Shown: one piece after another, positions 19,693-29,985 of the stretch
Position numbering within the stretch: position 1 is the stretch's first letter
How the letters are laid out: each line of letters opens with the position of its first letter
Source: Flavobacterium luteum
GTDB taxonomy: Bacteria > Bacteroidota > Bacteroidia > Flavobacteriales > Flavobacteriaceae
Reading direction: 5' to 3'
DNA length: 64,000 bases
Assembly (NCBI RefSeq): GCF_008806775.1
Contig: NZ_WAEM01000002.1
Coordinates: 1 to 64,000, forward strand
The notes under the pieces: model-generated
Databases searched by the model: none
What the model was told of the DNA's origin: nothing
What the model saw: the letters and a program-made list of their open reading frames with translations, nothing else
Translations under genes and position numbers: made by a program

Positions 19693-20489
19693 TTAATCGT
19701 TCCTTTAAAAACAAATTCGGCGGGCCCTTTAAGAAAAACATTGTTGAACTTTCCATCGGTTTTATCAAATGAAACTTGTAATTCACCACCTTGAACATGA
19801 AGTTGAATCACATTGGAATTGGTTTTTCCTAAACTATTCATAGCAATTGCAGCTGCTGTAGCACCAGTTCCGCAGGATAGCGTTTCATCTTCCACACCTC
19901 TTTCATAGGTTCTTAGAGCAAATGTGTTTTCAGAAATTTGTTTGACAAAATTTATGTTACTTCCTGCTTTACCATACAACTCGCTGTAACGAATTTTTGC
20001 TCCAACTTCTTTTACATTAAAGTGTTCTAAATCTTCAACTAATTGAATGTGGTGAGGCGAGCCAGTATCTAGAAAAACATATTCGGGTGTTGTTTTTACA
20101 GCATCTACTGATTTCATTTGAAGCGAAACGATTCCATTATCAGAGATGGTTGCGTGATGCAAACCATCTGTAGCGATAAAAACAGTTTGATTTTCAATAA
20201 TATTTAATTTTTTGGCGAAAGCAACTAAACATCTGCCACCATTGCCACACATCGAACTTTGATTACCATCGGAATTGTAATAGACCATTTTGAAATCAGT
20301 AGCATTTGCGAGATTCGAAGCAATCGAATCGTTTTCTAAAAGAATTAATCCGTCAGCTCCTATTCCAAAACGACGATCGCATAACTGTTCAATTAATTTG
20401 ATATTGTCTTTTGGGAAAAAATTAGTGCGATTGTCAATCATCACGAAATCATTTCCTGTTCCTTGGTATTTGTAAAATTCTATTTGCAT
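19686..20489 (-). CDS. dapF: Diaminopimelate epimerase
   Basis: 267 residues from the ATG at 20489 (MQIEFYKYQGTGNDF). A longer in-frame start at 20519 is rejected because it lies inside the candidate -7 box and adds ten non-conserved residues. It interconverts LL- and meso-diaminopimelate for lysine and peptidoglycan synthesis. Both catalytic cysteines are present: C81 in CGNGGRC and C206 in SCGTGA. It heads an envelope operon with GNAT, mltG and DUF2279. Confidence 0.96.
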   Translation of the reverse strand: MQIEFYKYQGTGNDFVMIDNRTNFFPKDNIKLIEQLCDRRFGIGADGLILLENDSIASNLANATDFKMVYYNSDGNQSSMCGNGGRCLVAFAKKLNIIENQTVFIATDGLHHATISDNGIVSLQMKSVDAVKTTPEYVFLDTGSPHHIQLVEDLEHFNVKEVGAKIRYSELYGKAGSNINFVKQISENTFALRTYERGVEDETLSCGTGATAAAIAMNSLGKTNSNVIQLHVQGGELQVSFDKTDGKFNNVFLKGPAEFVFKGTIKW

Positions 20490-20508
20490 TTTTAAAATTG
20501 TAATAACA

Positions 20509-20516
20509 CAAAAGTA
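20509..20516 (-). promoter_or_regulatory. Candidate -7 box for the dapF operon
   Basis: The minus strand reads TACTTTTG (TAnnTTTG). It lies 19 nt upstream of the chosen dapF ATG. No TTG at 17-19 nt upstream is seen. Confidence 0.45.
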
Positions 20517-20621
20517 CAACTATTAATTAAAAGTTAATCATTGTTAAACGTGCGTTAAACTCGATTTGTAAAAAAAATATTTTTTTAATTTTACTTTAAA
20601 ATAACTTAAAAACGATTTACA

Positions 20622-22016
20622 ATGAAAAGATTTGGCAATTTATTTTTAGTTTCTTTATTAAGCGGAGCAACTACTCTTGGGGCCTACAAATTATTATTTG
20701 ATAGCGATTTAATACATTCAAAATCAATTGTAACCGTTGCACCTGAAAATTATTCTAGAAATGTTGGTCTGGGTGCCGAAGCCATTGATTTTACTGAAGC
20801 TGCAGATAAAACCGTTCATACGGTAGTTCACGTAAAAAATGTTTCCTACAGAACAACAACGAATCCTATGTTGGAATTTTTCTACGGTTTTGGTGGTGGC
20901 CAGCAACAACAAGAGCAAGTAGGAACTGGTTCGGGAGTAATTATTTCTGAAGATGGCTATATTGTTACTAATAATCATGTGGTTAAAGATGCTTCAGATA
21001 TAGAAATTACGTTGAATAATAAAAAAACGTATAAAGCAAAATTGATAGGAACTGATATTAAAATGGATATAGCTGTTCTAAAAATTGATACTAATGAAAA
21101 ATTACCGTATTCTGTTTTTGCCGATTCTGATAATGTAAAAGTGGGTGAATGGGTTTTGGCTGTTGGAAATCCCTATAATTTGACCTCAACTGTTACTGCC
21201 GGAATTGTTTCCGCAAAAGCAAGAAATTTAGACACTAACGGTATTCAATCTTTTATTCAAACGGATGCTGCTGTAAATCCAGGCAATAGTGGTGGTGCAT
21301 TGGTCAATACTCATGGTGAATTAATAGGTATAAACACCATGATTTCTTCCCAAACCGGCTCTTATGTAGGGTATTCCTTTGCCGTTCCTTCTAATATTAC
21401 TCGAAAAATTATTCAGGATATTATGGAGTTTGGCAATGTTCAAAGAGGAATACTTGGAGTTGAAGGATCTGAATTGAATGGCTCTGCTTCAAAAGAATTA
21501 GGCATTAAGGAAACACTAGGTTTTTACATTAAAAAAACAACTAAAAATTCTGGGGCAGAAAAAGCAGGTTTGCAAACTGGAGACATCATTATTAAATTAG
21601 ACAATCAGAATATTTCTACCTTTGCGGAGTTATCTGGTTACGTTAATACAAAAAGACCTGACGACAAGGTACTAGTTACTTTTATTCGAAAAGAAAAAAC
21701 GATGACGACTACTGTAACTCTATCAAAAATTAGTGTGTCTAGTACAGAATTTAAAGGCCTTGAACTAGAAAATATTACTGCTGCTGACAAGAAAAAGTTC
21801 AGAGTAGATTATGGTGTAAAAATAAAAGAACTTAATAATGAGCGCTTAAATGTTTATGCAAATGATTTAAAAGGCGGAATTATTTTAAGCATTGGCAATA
21901 CTAAAATTACAGACATTGAATCGGCTTCGAAAATCTTTTCAAACATTGACGAAAAAGAAACTGTTCAAATAGAAATGATGACGGCAAATGGACAAATCAT
22001 CCGATTAATTTTATAA
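20622..22016 (+). CDS. HtrA/DegP-type periplasmic serine protease
   Basis: 464 residues. The N-terminal hydrophobic segment (LFLVSLLSGATTLGAYKLL) exports or anchors it. A trypsin-like domain has the full triad H119 (TNNHVV), D149 (MDIAVLK) and S223 (NPGNSGGA). PDZ1 covers about residues 275-365, and a second, more divergent PDZ ends the protein. It degrades or refolds damaged envelope proteins. A Gly/Gln-rich loop (residues 91-99) lies before the protease core. It is monocistronic, with a strong terminator at 22040. Confidence 0.95.
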   Translation: MKRFGNLFLVSLLSGATTLGAYKLLFDSDLIHSKSIVTVAPENYSRNVGLGAEAIDFTEAADKTVHTVVHVKNVSYRTTTNPMLEFFYGFGGGQQQQEQVGTGSGVIISEDGYIVTNNHVVKDASDIEITLNNKKTYKAKLIGTDIKMDIAVLKIDTNEKLPYSVFADSDNVKVGEWVLAVGNPYNLTSTVTAGIVSAKARNLDTNGIQSFIQTDAAVNPGNSGGALVNTHGELIGINTMISSQTGSYVGYSFAVPSNITRKIIQDIMEFGNVQRGILGVEGSELNGSASKELGIKETLGFYIKKTTKNSGAEKAGLQTGDIIIKLDNQNISTFAELSGYVNTKRPDDKVLVTFIRKEKTMTTTVTLSKISVSSTEFKGLELENITAADKKKFRVDYGVKIKELNNERLNVYANDLKGGIILSIGNTKITDIESASKIFSNIDEKETVQIEMMTANGQIIRLIL

Positions 22017-22039
22017 ATCATCTAACTTATTATATTTTG

Positions 22040-22070
22040 AAAGGCCATCAATATAAAGATGGCTTTTTTT
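22040..22070 (+). terminator. Intrinsic terminator of the htrA-like gene
   Basis: A stem AAAGGCCATC / GATGGCTTTT with an 8-nt loop is followed by a run of T residues, ending just before the convergent Lrp gene. Confidence 0.85.
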
Positions 22071-22076
22071 TATACA

Positions 22077-22535
22077 TTAAATCGGCAAAACTGTTGTTCC
22101 CTTTACTTCCGATATTATAAAAAAACTATTTATTAATGAAACTTCGGATAAAACAGAAAGTTTTTTTTGATGAAAATTATGATAGCTTTCCATATCTGGA
22201 AGAACAATTTTTAGCATGTAATCAAAATTTCCGGACACAAAATTACATTCTACGACTTCCGGTAAATTTAGAATAGCTTGATTGAATGCCTCTGAAATGT
22301 CAATGGTTTGCTTAATTAAAGTTATTTGACAATAAACCGTAAGGTGCATTCCTAACTTTTTTTTATTTAAAATAGAAACATATTTTTCAATAATCCCATC
22401 TTTTTCCAATCGCTTTACTCTATCGTGCACAGGAGTGAGCGAAAGATTAATTTGATTGGATATATCTTTTAAAGTAAAATGAGCATTTTCCTGTAAAAGG
22501 CGTAAGATTTTTTTGTCAGTTTCGTCAATATTCAT
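22077..22535 (-). CDS. Lrp/AsnC family transcriptional regulator
   Basis: 152 residues. An N-terminal winged helix-turn-helix (DKKILRLLQENAHFTLKDISNQINLS) precedes a C-terminal RAM/ligand-binding domain (about residues 65-145, GNFDYMLKIVLPDMESYHNF). It is divergent from alanine dehydrogenase across a 199-bp gap, so it probably senses an amino acid, likely alanine, and controls ald. This is inferred from position and from the known AldR-type arrangement. Confidence 0.93.
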   Translation of the reverse strand: MNIDETDKKILRLLQENAHFTLKDISNQINLSLTPVHDRVKRLEKDGIIEKYVSILNKKKLGMHLTVYCQITLIKQTIDISEAFNQAILNLPEVVECNFVSGNFDYMLKIVLPDMESYHNFHQKKLSVLSEVSLINSFFIISEVKGTTVLPI

Positions 22536-22734
22536 AATTAAAAATCAGGTTCAAAATTAATTTTTATAGTTATTTTTTCTTTTAAGAAGAACTATATACA
22601 GATTGAAAAGAATTATTTACTTCAAAAATACTAAAATAAAATAATATTTACCTATTTATTTGTTCAATGTATAAATTTTTTCTTTATCCTTATTTTTACA
22701 TACCAAAAAATAATAACCTTAAAATATAAAAAAA

Positions 22735-23847
22735 ATGACAATAGGAATCCCTAAAGAAATCAAGAATAACGAAAACAGAGTGGGTCTAACTCCTGCTGGA
22801 GTTGCAGAGATGAAAAAATACAATCACGTAGTTTATGTACAAACAAATGCAGGAGAAAGCAGTGGTTTTAGCGATGCCGAATACGAAGAAGCAGGAGCAA
22901 CAATTCTAGTATCGATAGAAGAAACATATGCAATTGCTGAAATGATTATAAAAGTAAAAGAACCAATCGAATCAGAATACAATCTTATTAAGAAAGATCA
23001 ATTACTATTTACCTATTTTCACTTTGCATCGTCAGAACCATTAACACATGCTATGATGGAACGTGGAGCAGTATGTTTGGCATACGAAACCGTAGAAAAA
23101 TTAGACCGTAGCTTACCATTATTAGTTCCAATGTCAGAAGTTGCAGGACGGATGGCAATCCAGCAAGGAGCTAAATATTTAGAAAAACCACAAAAAGGGA
23201 AAGGGATTCTTTTGGGAGGCGTTCCGGGTGTTCCTCCAGCGAAAGTATTGGTTTTAGGTGGAGGAATTGTAGGGACTCAAGCTGCTAAAATGGCTGCTGG
23301 TTTAGGAGCCAGAGTAGTGATTATGGATGTGAGTTTGCAACGTTTACGTCATTTATCAGATATTATGCCTCCAAATGTAATTACAATAATGTCTAACTAT
23401 TATAATATTCGTGAAGCCATTGCTGAAGCTGATTTAATTGTCGGAGCGGTATTAATTCCTGGTGCAAAGGCGCCAAATCTAATTACTCGAGATATGCTAA
23501 AGTTAATGCGTCCTGGAACTGTAGTTGTAGATGTTGCAGTAGATCAAGGTGGTTGTATAGAAACTTGTAAGCCAACAACTCATGAAAATCCAACTTATAT
23601 CATTGATGACATTGTTCATTATTGTGTGGCAAATATGCCTGGAGCTGTTCCTTATACTTCTACACTTGCATTGACCAACGCAACTTTACCTTATGCTTTA
23701 CAACTTGCCAACAAAGGTTGGAAAAAAGCCTGTCTTGAGAATGATGAGTTAAAAAAAGGATTGAACGTAGCAAACGGAAAAATTGTTTACAAAGGAGTGG
23801 CTGAGGCTTGGGGATTGCCATTTATTGAAGTAAATACTATTTTATAA
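22735..23847 (+). CDS. ald: Alanine dehydrogenase
   Basis: 370 residues, the full family length. It oxidatively deaminates L-alanine to pyruvate with NAD+. The N-terminus MTIGIPKEIKNNENRV is standard. The active-site residues K75 (KVKEP) and H96 (YFHFAS) match the family, and the NAD-binding Rossmann motif GGGIVG lies at 176-181. It is preceded by a divergent Lrp-type gene and followed by a strong terminator, so it is monocistronic. The adjacent amino-acid permease on the opposite strand suggests an alanine/amino-acid use module. Confidence 0.97.
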   Translation: MTIGIPKEIKNNENRVGLTPAGVAEMKKYNHVVYVQTNAGESSGFSDAEYEEAGATILVSIEETYAIAEMIIKVKEPIESEYNLIKKDQLLFTYFHFASSEPLTHAMMERGAVCLAYETVEKLDRSLPLLVPMSEVAGRMAIQQGAKYLEKPQKGKGILLGGVPGVPPAKVLVLGGGIVGTQAAKMAAGLGARVVIMDVSLQRLRHLSDIMPPNVITIMSNYYNIREAIAEADLIVGAVLIPGAKAPNLITRDMLKLMRPGTVVVDVAVDQGGCIETCKPTTHENPTYIIDDIVHYCVANMPGAVPYTSTLALTNATLPYALQLANKGWKKACLENDELKKGLNVANGKIVYKGVAEAWGLPFIEVNTIL

Positions 23848-23880
23848 TTTATGGTATTATCCTGAATTTTGAAACCACAA

Positions 23881-23914
23881 ATCCGTCTCGAAATAAAATG
23901 AGACGGATTTTTTT
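23881..23914 (+). terminator. Intrinsic terminator of ald
   Basis: A stem ATCCGTCTC / GAGACGGAT with a 10-nt loop is followed by seven T residues. It can also act leftward only weakly. Confidence 0.85.
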
Positions 23915-23928
23915 ATTATACAAAACTA

Positions 23929-25338
23929 CTATTCATCTTTTGGTTTAGAAATATAATAAATTGGAATTCCAATTAACATAATTAAAACTCCCCAACCGCA
24001 AGTACTCGTTTTGGTAAACAATAATGCTATTGAAATGGCACTTGCCACAATAATATAAAACATAGGTAAAAATGGATAACCGAAAGCTTTATATGGTCTT
24101 TCGATATTTGGCATACTTTTACGAAGAATAAAAATTCCATATATCGTCAAAATATAAAAAATCAAAACAATTATTATCACAAAATCTAGTAAGTCACCAT
24201 ATTTCCCTGTTAAACACAATGCCGATGCCCAAATGCATTGCGCCCACAAAGCCCATGCAGGAACACTAGATGCATTAAGTATAGCTGCTTTCTTAAAAAA
24301 CAATCCGTCATTTGCCATGGTATAATAGACACGAGCTCCTGCCATTATCAAACCATTATTACACGCAAATGTTGAAATCATAATCATAATGGCAATAATA
24401 TAAGTTCCTATATCTCCAAAAATATATTGAGAAGCTACAACTGCAACCCTATCTGATTTTGCCGTTGCAATTTCATCAAAAGGAATTACCGCTAGGTACA
24501 TTAAATTTGTCAACACATAAATAATGGTTACGATAAAAGTTCCTAGAAACAAACTTAAACCAACATTTCGTTTCGGATTTTTGATTTCACCAGCTATAAA
24601 AGTAACACCAACCCAAGCATCACTCGAGAACAAAGAACCTACCATTGCTGCAGAAATTCCTGAAATTAATGCTACACCACTTATAGGCAACCAAGAATTT
24701 GAATCTTTAACGAATGATTTGGTAGTCCACATGTCTGACCAATTGGCATTCCAAATATCCCCTTTTGCAGCTAAAAGAAAACCGAAAATAATTAACCCAA
24801 AAAGCGATAGAATTTTGATAATTGTTAAAACAGTTTGCATCATTTTACTCTTTTTGACGCCACGACTATTTAAATACGTAAGAAAAAAAATAGTTATAAT
24901 GGACACAATTTGTGCTGCATTAAGTTTGAAATTACCTATTTCAAAAAGAATATTTTCGTCGCTCATTGGAGGAAATAAATAGGCAGCGAACTTCGAAAAG
25001 CCCACTCCAACGGCTGCAATTGTTCCTGTTTGGATAACCGCAAAGAAACTCCAACCGTATAAAAAAGCAATTAACTTTCCATAAGCTTCTCTTAGATACA
25101 CATATTGTCCACCAGCTTTAGGAAACATGGAGCTCAACTCTCCGTAGCTAATAGCCGCTATCATTGTAATTAAACCAGAAATTATCCAAATCATGGTAAG
25201 CCAACCAGCAGAACCTACTTGACGAGCAATATCTGAGCTTACGATAAATATTCCAGAACCTATCATAGATCCAACAACAAGCATTGTACCGTCTAGTAAT
25301 CCGAGTTCTCTTTTAAATTGATCTTTATTATCTGCCAT
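23929..25338 (-). CDS. APC family amino acid permease
   Basis: 469 residues with about 12 hydrophobic helices. The N-terminal helix carries the APC signature GSMIGSGIFIV followed by GSAGWL. The family imports or exchanges amino acids across the inner membrane; the substrate cannot be read. It converges on ald, so a role in alanine or related amino-acid uptake is plausible. The start MADNKDQFKRELGLLDG is typical. Confidence 0.92.
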   Translation of the reverse strand: MADNKDQFKRELGLLDGTMLVVGSMIGSGIFIVSSDIARQVGSAGWLTMIWIISGLITMIAAISYGELSSMFPKAGGQYVYLREAYGKLIAFLYGWSFFAVIQTGTIAAVGVGFSKFAAYLFPPMSDENILFEIGNFKLNAAQIVSIITIFFLTYLNSRGVKKSKMMQTVLTIIKILSLFGLIIFGFLLAAKGDIWNANWSDMWTTKSFVKDSNSWLPISGVALISGISAAMVGSLFSSDAWVGVTFIAGEIKNPKRNVGLSLFLGTFIVTIIYVLTNLMYLAVIPFDEIATAKSDRVAVVASQYIFGDIGTYIIAIMIMISTFACNNGLIMAGARVYYTMANDGLFFKKAAILNASSVPAWALWAQCIWASALCLTGKYGDLLDFVIIIVLIFYILTIYGIFILRKSMPNIERPYKAFGYPFLPMFYIIVASAISIALLFTKTSTCGWGVLIMLIGIPIYYISKPKDE

Positions 25339-25429
25339 AAAATTTTACTTTGAGTTTGGTTAAAGATATACTTTTTCATGAAAAGTAGAAACTGTAATAT
25401 AAAATTAGTGCTTCCCTAATCTAAAAACC

Positions 25430-25466
25430 AGAAAAACCCGCTCTATTTAAAGAACAGGTTTTTCTT
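25430..25466 (-). terminator. Intrinsic terminator downstream of the DUF4832 gene
   Basis: On the minus strand GAAAAACCTGTTCT pairs with AGAGCGGGTTTTTC using two G-U wobbles, ending in a T-run. The wobble pattern works only on the minus strand, which fixes its direction. Confidence 0.75.
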
Positions 25467-25508
25467 TGAGAAAACTTAAAAGCAAAAAATCAATCCTTAA
25501 TTCCCTAA

Positions 25509-27098
25509 TTAAACTTTATAAATTTTTTGAGTATATATAATTCCTCCTGAGTATACTTTCACAATATAATATCCGCTTTTTAAATAAGAAATATCAGTTG
25601 ATCTTGATCTAACTCTACCGGATAAATTGTATACCTGTATGGTAAATGTTGGCGTTGGTAAATTGCTTACTGTAATTGTTGAGTTATTTATTACAGCAAT
25701 TACAACTGGCGCAACAACTACTGGTGTAGGAGTTACAACCGGCTCAACTACTATTGGTTCTGTAATTACTATTGGATCTGGAGTTATAACTACAGTAGAT
25801 GTTGATTTAGTATATGTTTGATTTAAATTATTATACCCTTTAGCAGCATCCCAAACACCAATATTTGCAAATTGAATAGAGAATAAAGGATTGGCTATTT
25901 TTGGATCCGGTAAATTTAAAAATAATGAGTAAGTCCCTATTGGTATATCTAGATCTAAACTTTGGGTAATTTGGGTTTGAGTTCCGCTTTGCCATAAACG
26001 CACATCTGAATTTATAGGGAATGAATATTCTACTTTAGTTGAAGTATTTCTTAATACAATGAATGCCTTTCTTTGATTAAATATGTTACCAAAACCTACA
26101 TTTTGCAAATTGATAGTTAGGTTATTATTAGTAATTGTAGAATTCAACAATTCAAATCTATACCCTAATCTTCTTTGTACTTCATCGTAACAGCCACTTG
26201 TTTTCCATAAATCTAAAGTAGCACCATAATAACCTATATTTAAATAGTTATAATGAAACTTATTCATCATACTAACAGCATTGGTACAATTTTGATACGT
26301 ACTATTCAATTGATTGGATTCGCCTCCGCATAGTGTATATTTAGATTGGCTTTCTAAGTAAGGGTATTCTACGGAAGTATTTTTAAAAGTACCCACGTCA
26401 GAAGAACTTGATAAAAACGCATCATTGTGCAATGCAATTCTTGATCTAGCAGAACCATTATATGCTTCAGCAGTGGTTATCGGAGTTGTTCCTCCTATTA
26501 AGTTTTGAAAACTTGGCGTTCTAAAAGACACCATTCTTTCTGGAGCTAATTCTAATATTTTTAAACCAATTTCTTTTCTATCAGCTAGGTTTTGGGTCGA
26601 CATAACACCATTGTTGCCAAAATTAGTAGTGTAATACCATTCACCGTACTGACCTATAAATCCAGCTTCAATATTAGATATTACGTCTTGGTTAGGTACA
26701 GTAATCGTTTTTAATTGTTCGATATGAGAAATGATTTGTGCTTTTGTCGCATCAATAGCATCAACTTCAGTATATCTAAACCGAACTATAGCCTTCACAC
26801 CCGATAATCGTAACGTACTAAAATCTTTTAGAATATTATCTAAAAAAGTTTGAGAAATTGGGGTATTCTTAAAAGCTCCTAAATCATAAATTCTCAGAAT
26901 TAAAGTGATTTTTTCATTTACCCGAGAACTAGTCAAGGAAGATTGGCTTAAGAAAGAAAATGTAGTTGTGCTTTGAGCTTTAGAGTACTTGTACCATCCT
27001 CTTTCTGGATTTGTAAAGACTTCAGAACTCGAGGTGTAGTTTTGAGTCTGCGACTGCATAGCTACTGTAGTAAGTAGCATTAGTACTAGTTTTTTCAT
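25509..27098 (-). CDS. T9SS-sorted DUF4874/DUF4832 protein
   Basis: 529 residues. A signal peptide ends near TTVAMQSQTQ. Residues about 20-190 match the DUF4874 type (NPERGWYKY at the start, VKAIVRFRYTE, IEAGFIGQYGEWY), followed by a DUF4832 region to about 420. A linker very rich in Val/Pro/Thr/Ile (about 433-470) leads to a C-terminal type A sorting domain (IQVYNLSGRV, KSGYYIVKVYSGG, YTQKIYKV). The catalytic-like part resembles glycoside-hydrolase-fold proteins, so polysaccharide binding or cleavage is possible but unproven. It is secreted or surface bound through T9SS. It is preceded by a long AT-rich upstream region. Confidence 0.85.
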   Translation of the reverse strand: MKKLVLMLLTTVAMQSQTQNYTSSSEVFTNPERGWYKYSKAQSTTTFSFLSQSSLTSSRVNEKITLILRIYDLGAFKNTPISQTFLDNILKDFSTLRLSGVKAIVRFRYTEVDAIDATKAQIISHIEQLKTITVPNQDVISNIEAGFIGQYGEWYYTTNFGNNGVMSTQNLADRKEIGLKILELAPERMVSFRTPSFQNLIGGTTPITTAEAYNGSARSRIALHNDAFLSSSSDVGTFKNTSVEYPYLESQSKYTLCGGESNQLNSTYQNCTNAVSMMNKFHYNYLNIGYYGATLDLWKTSGCYDEVQRRLGYRFELLNSTITNNNLTINLQNVGFGNIFNQRKAFIVLRNTSTKVEYSFPINSDVRLWQSGTQTQITQSLDLDIPIGTYSLFLNLPDPKIANPLFSIQFANIGVWDAAKGYNNLNQTYTKSTSTVVITPDPIVITEPIVVEPVVTPTPVVVAPVVIAVINNSTITVSNLPTPTFTIQVYNLSGRVRSRSTDISYLKSGYYIVKVYSGGIIYTQKIYKV

Positions 27099-27454
27099 AA
27101 TAATATAGGTTAAGATTTTTAATATGCTCTAGGAGCAATATTTATCAATTGGGGAATTAATAAATATTAATGCAAATTAATACGATTAAAAGCAAACTAT
27201 ATCGATTAAGTGATAATATTAACATTTTTAATCGATGAAATACATAAAATAATATATCTTATAAGAATAATATTACTGTTTTTTTTATTGTAATATTCAC
27301 AATTAATTTTTTTAATAGTAATAACCTTAAAATTTGGTAACAACCTGATTTTTAGTAGTAAATTATTGAATAAAGTGTAGTAAACAGCTATTTATTTCAT
27401 TTTTTTAAATAAACAGTTATATCAATTAGGAGTATAAAAAAATTATTTTAAATA
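27099..27454. other. AT-rich intergenic stretch upstream of the DUF4832 gene
   Basis: No reading frame, RNA gene or clear TAnnTTTG promoter was recognised. The sequence is very AT-rich, with long A and T runs, and holds the upstream region of the leftward DUF4832 gene. Confidence 0.6.
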
Positions 27455-27481
27455 AAAAATCCCCGAATTTCTTCGAGGATT
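27455..27481 (-). terminator. Intrinsic terminator of aconitase
   Basis: On the minus strand AATCCTCGAA pairs with TTCGGGGATT (one wobble) around a GAAA loop, followed by a T-run. It lies 20 bp beyond the aconitase stop. Confidence 0.85.
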
Positions 27482-27500
27482 GTATATTCATAAATGCACT

Positions 27501-29768
27501 TTATGCTTTTCCAGCAGCAGCAATCAAGTTTAATGCTGAACCAGCAACAAACCAACCTATTTGCCCTTCGTTATAGGTATGGTTTGCTAATATTATATCT
27601 TTGGTTCCATCTGCGTGAGCAAACTCCAAGGTTAAAGGTTTCCCAGGAGCAAAATCCACTAAGTCTACAAAGTTTATGGTATCGTCTTCTTGTATTTTAT
27701 CATAATCTGCTTCATTGGCAAACGTCAACCCAAGCATTCCTTGTTTTTTCAAATTCGTTTCGTGAATACGAGCAAATGATTTTACCAAAACTGCTTTTAC
27801 ACCTAAGAAACGGGGCTCCATGGCAGCATGTTCACGAGAAGAACCTTCTCCATAGTTATGGTCTCCCACAACAACAGAAGCAATTCCCGCGGCTTTATAA
27901 GCTCGAGCTACAGCAGGAACAGTGTCGTATTGTCCTGTTATTTGATTTTTAACTGAATTCGCTTTTTGGTTAAAAGCATTTTCAGCACCTATCAACATAT
28001 TATTTGAAATATTATCTAAATGTCCACGGAAACGCAACCAAGGTCCAGCCATAGAGATATGATCGGTAGTGCATTTTCCGAAAGCTTTGATAAGCAATTT
28101 AGCTCCAATAATGTTTTTTCCATCCCAAGCATCAAATGGAGCTAATAATTGTAAACGATCTGATGTTTCACTTACAACAATTTGTACTTGTGAACCATCT
28201 TCAGCTGGTGCTTGAAATCCTGCATCTTCGACAGCAAATCCTTTTTTAGGTAGTTCATCTCCATAAGGCGCACTCAATTTAACTTCTTCGCCTTTATCGT
28301 TTATCAAAGTATCAGTTATAGGATTAAAATCTAAGCGACCTGAAATAGCTAAAGCAGCAACCATTTCTGGTGAAGTAACAAAAGCATGAGTGTTTGGGTT
28401 ACCATCGGCACGTTTAGAAAAGTTTCTGTTGAAAGAGTGCACAATAGTGTTTTTCTCCCCTTTATCAGCTCCTGCTCTATCCCATTGTCCGATACATGGT
28501 CCACAAGCATTTGTAAATACTTTAGTTCCCATTTTTTCGAAAGTTGCTATCATGCCATCCCTTTCAATTGTATATCTAATTTGTTCAGAACCTGGATTGA
28601 TACCAAATTCCGCTTTTGGACTAATCCCAAATTCGACTGCTTGATTTACGATAGAAGCTGCACGAGCCATATCCTCATAAGATGAATTAGTACAAGAACC
28701 TATTAAACCCCATTCAACTTTAATTGGCCATCCGTTTGCAGCTGCTTCAGCTTTCATTTGAGAAACAGGAGTTCCTCTATCTGGAGTAAAAGGACCATTG
28801 ATATGAGGCTCTAATTCAGAAAGATTAATTTCAATTACTTGGTCGAAATAAGTCTCTGGATTAGCATAAACTTCTGGGTCAGCTGTTAAATATGAGGCTA
28901 CTGTATCAGCAGCATCAACGACATCTTGACGACCAGTTGCTGAAAGATATCTCCTCATAGATTCGTCATAACCAAATGTAGAAGTTGTAGCACCAATTTC
29001 AGCTCCCATATTACAAATAGTTCCTTTTCCTGTACATGACATAGATATAGCACCTTCGCCAAAATATTCAACAATAGCTCCTGTTCCTCCTTTTACGGTA
29101 AGAATATCCGCTACTTTTAGAATTACATCTTTTGGAGCTGTCCAACCAGATAATTTTCCAGTTAATTTTACGCCTATTAATTTGGGAAACTTCAATTCCC
29201 AAGACATTCCTGACATTACATCTACCGCATCAGCTCCACCAACACCAATAGCCAACATTCCTAATCCACCTGCATTTACAGTGTGCGAATCGGTACCAAT
29301 CATCAAACCACCAGGAAAAGCGTAGTTTTCTAAAACGATTTGGTGAATAATTCCTGAACCCGGTTTCCAAAAACCAATTCCATATTTATTAGAAACAGAA
29401 GAAAGAAAATCAAAAACCTCTTTAGATTGAGTATTGGCTACAGCTAAATCGCTTGAAGCACCAACTTTTGCTTGAATTAAGTGATCACAATGAACTGTAG
29501 TAGGAACTGCAACTGTTTTCTTTCCAGCATGCATAAATTGCAATAATGCCATTTGAGCAGTTGCATCTTGACATGCTACTCTATCAGGTGCAAAATCAAC
29601 ATAATCAACCCCTCTTTTAAAAGCTTGAGTTGGATTACCTTCCCAAAGGTGGTTGTATAAAATCTTTTCAGTTAATGTTAGTGGACGCCCAACTATTTCT
29701 CGCGCAGCATCAACACGAGAAGTCATGTTTGCGTACACTTTTTTAATCATTTCAATATCAAAAGCCAT
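27501..29768 (-). CDS. Aconitate hydratase (mitochondrial-type)
   Basis: 755 residues, the length of mitochondrial-type aconitase rather than the 890-residue AcnA type. It interconverts citrate and isocitrate in the TCA cycle. The three [4Fe-4S] cysteines are present: C359 in [11 protein letters not shown], and C422 and C425 in ACGPCIGQ. The swivel domain ([15 protein letters not shown]) follows near residue 640. It is monocistronic, with its own terminator and a candidate -7 box at 29815. Confidence 0.96.
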   Translation of the reverse strand: MAFDIEMIKKVYANMTSRVDAAREIVGRPLTLTEKILYNHLWEGNPTQAFKRGVDYVDFAPDRVACQDATAQMALLQFMHAGKKTVAVPTTVHCDHLIQAKVGASSDLAVANTQSKEVFDFLSSVSNKYGIGFWKPGSGIIHQIVLENYAFPGGLMIGTDSHTVNAGGLGMLAIGVGGADAVDVMSGMSWELKFPKLIGVKLTGKLSGWTAPKDVILKVADILTVKGGTGAIVEYFGEGAISMSCTGKGTICNMGAEIGATTSTFGYDESMRRYLSATGRQDVVDAADTVASYLTADPEVYANPETYFDQVIEINLSELEPHINGPFTPDRGTPVSQMKAEAAANGWPIKVEWGLIGSCTNSSYEDMARAASIVNQAVEFGISPKAEFGINPGSEQIRYTIERDGMIATFEKMGTKVFTNACGPCIGQWDRAGADKGEKNTIVHSFNRNFSKRADGNPNTHAFVTSPEMVAALAISGRLDFNPITDTLINDKGEEVKLSAPYGDELPKKGFAVEDAGFQAPAEDGSQVQIVVSETSDRLQLLAPFDAWDGKNIIGAKLLIKAFGKCTTDHISMAGPWLRFRGHLDNISNNMLIGAENAFNQKANSVKNQITGQYDTVPAVARAYKAAGIASVVVGDHNYGEGSSREHAAMEPRFLGVKAVLVKSFARIHETNLKKQGMLGLTFANEADYDKIQEDDTINFVDLVDFAPGKPLTLEFAHADGTKDIILANHTYNEGQIGWFVAGSALNLIAAAGKA

Positions 29769-29814
29769 ACTATGAGTGAATTATATTATTACTGTTTTTT
29801 TTATATAAGTGGCA

Positions 29815-29822
29815 CAAAATTA
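29815..29822 (-). promoter_or_regulatory. Candidate -7 box for aconitase
   Basis: The minus strand reads TAATTTTG (TAnnTTTG), about 46 nt upstream of the aconitase ATG. Confidence 0.4.
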
Positions 29823-29985
29823 AACAATCTTATTGAGAATAAAAAGCTTTTAGTACTATCGTATTCTAATCAAAAACTTATAAAACATTACAATAAAATT
29901 TACTTAATTTTAAAGAATCAAAAATTCGTAATTTAAGCCTGTCATATTAATCAATTATTTAAAAATTAAGAGTAAAATAGAGAAT

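Noticed and set aside
24524-24982. 152-residue plus-strand frame opposite the APC permease
   Set aside because: It is the complement of a well-defined membrane protein and has no motif of its own.
27494-27952. 152-residue plus-strand frame opposite aconitase
   Set aside because: Gln/Leu-rich shadow of the aconitase gene, whose iron-sulfur motifs are intact.
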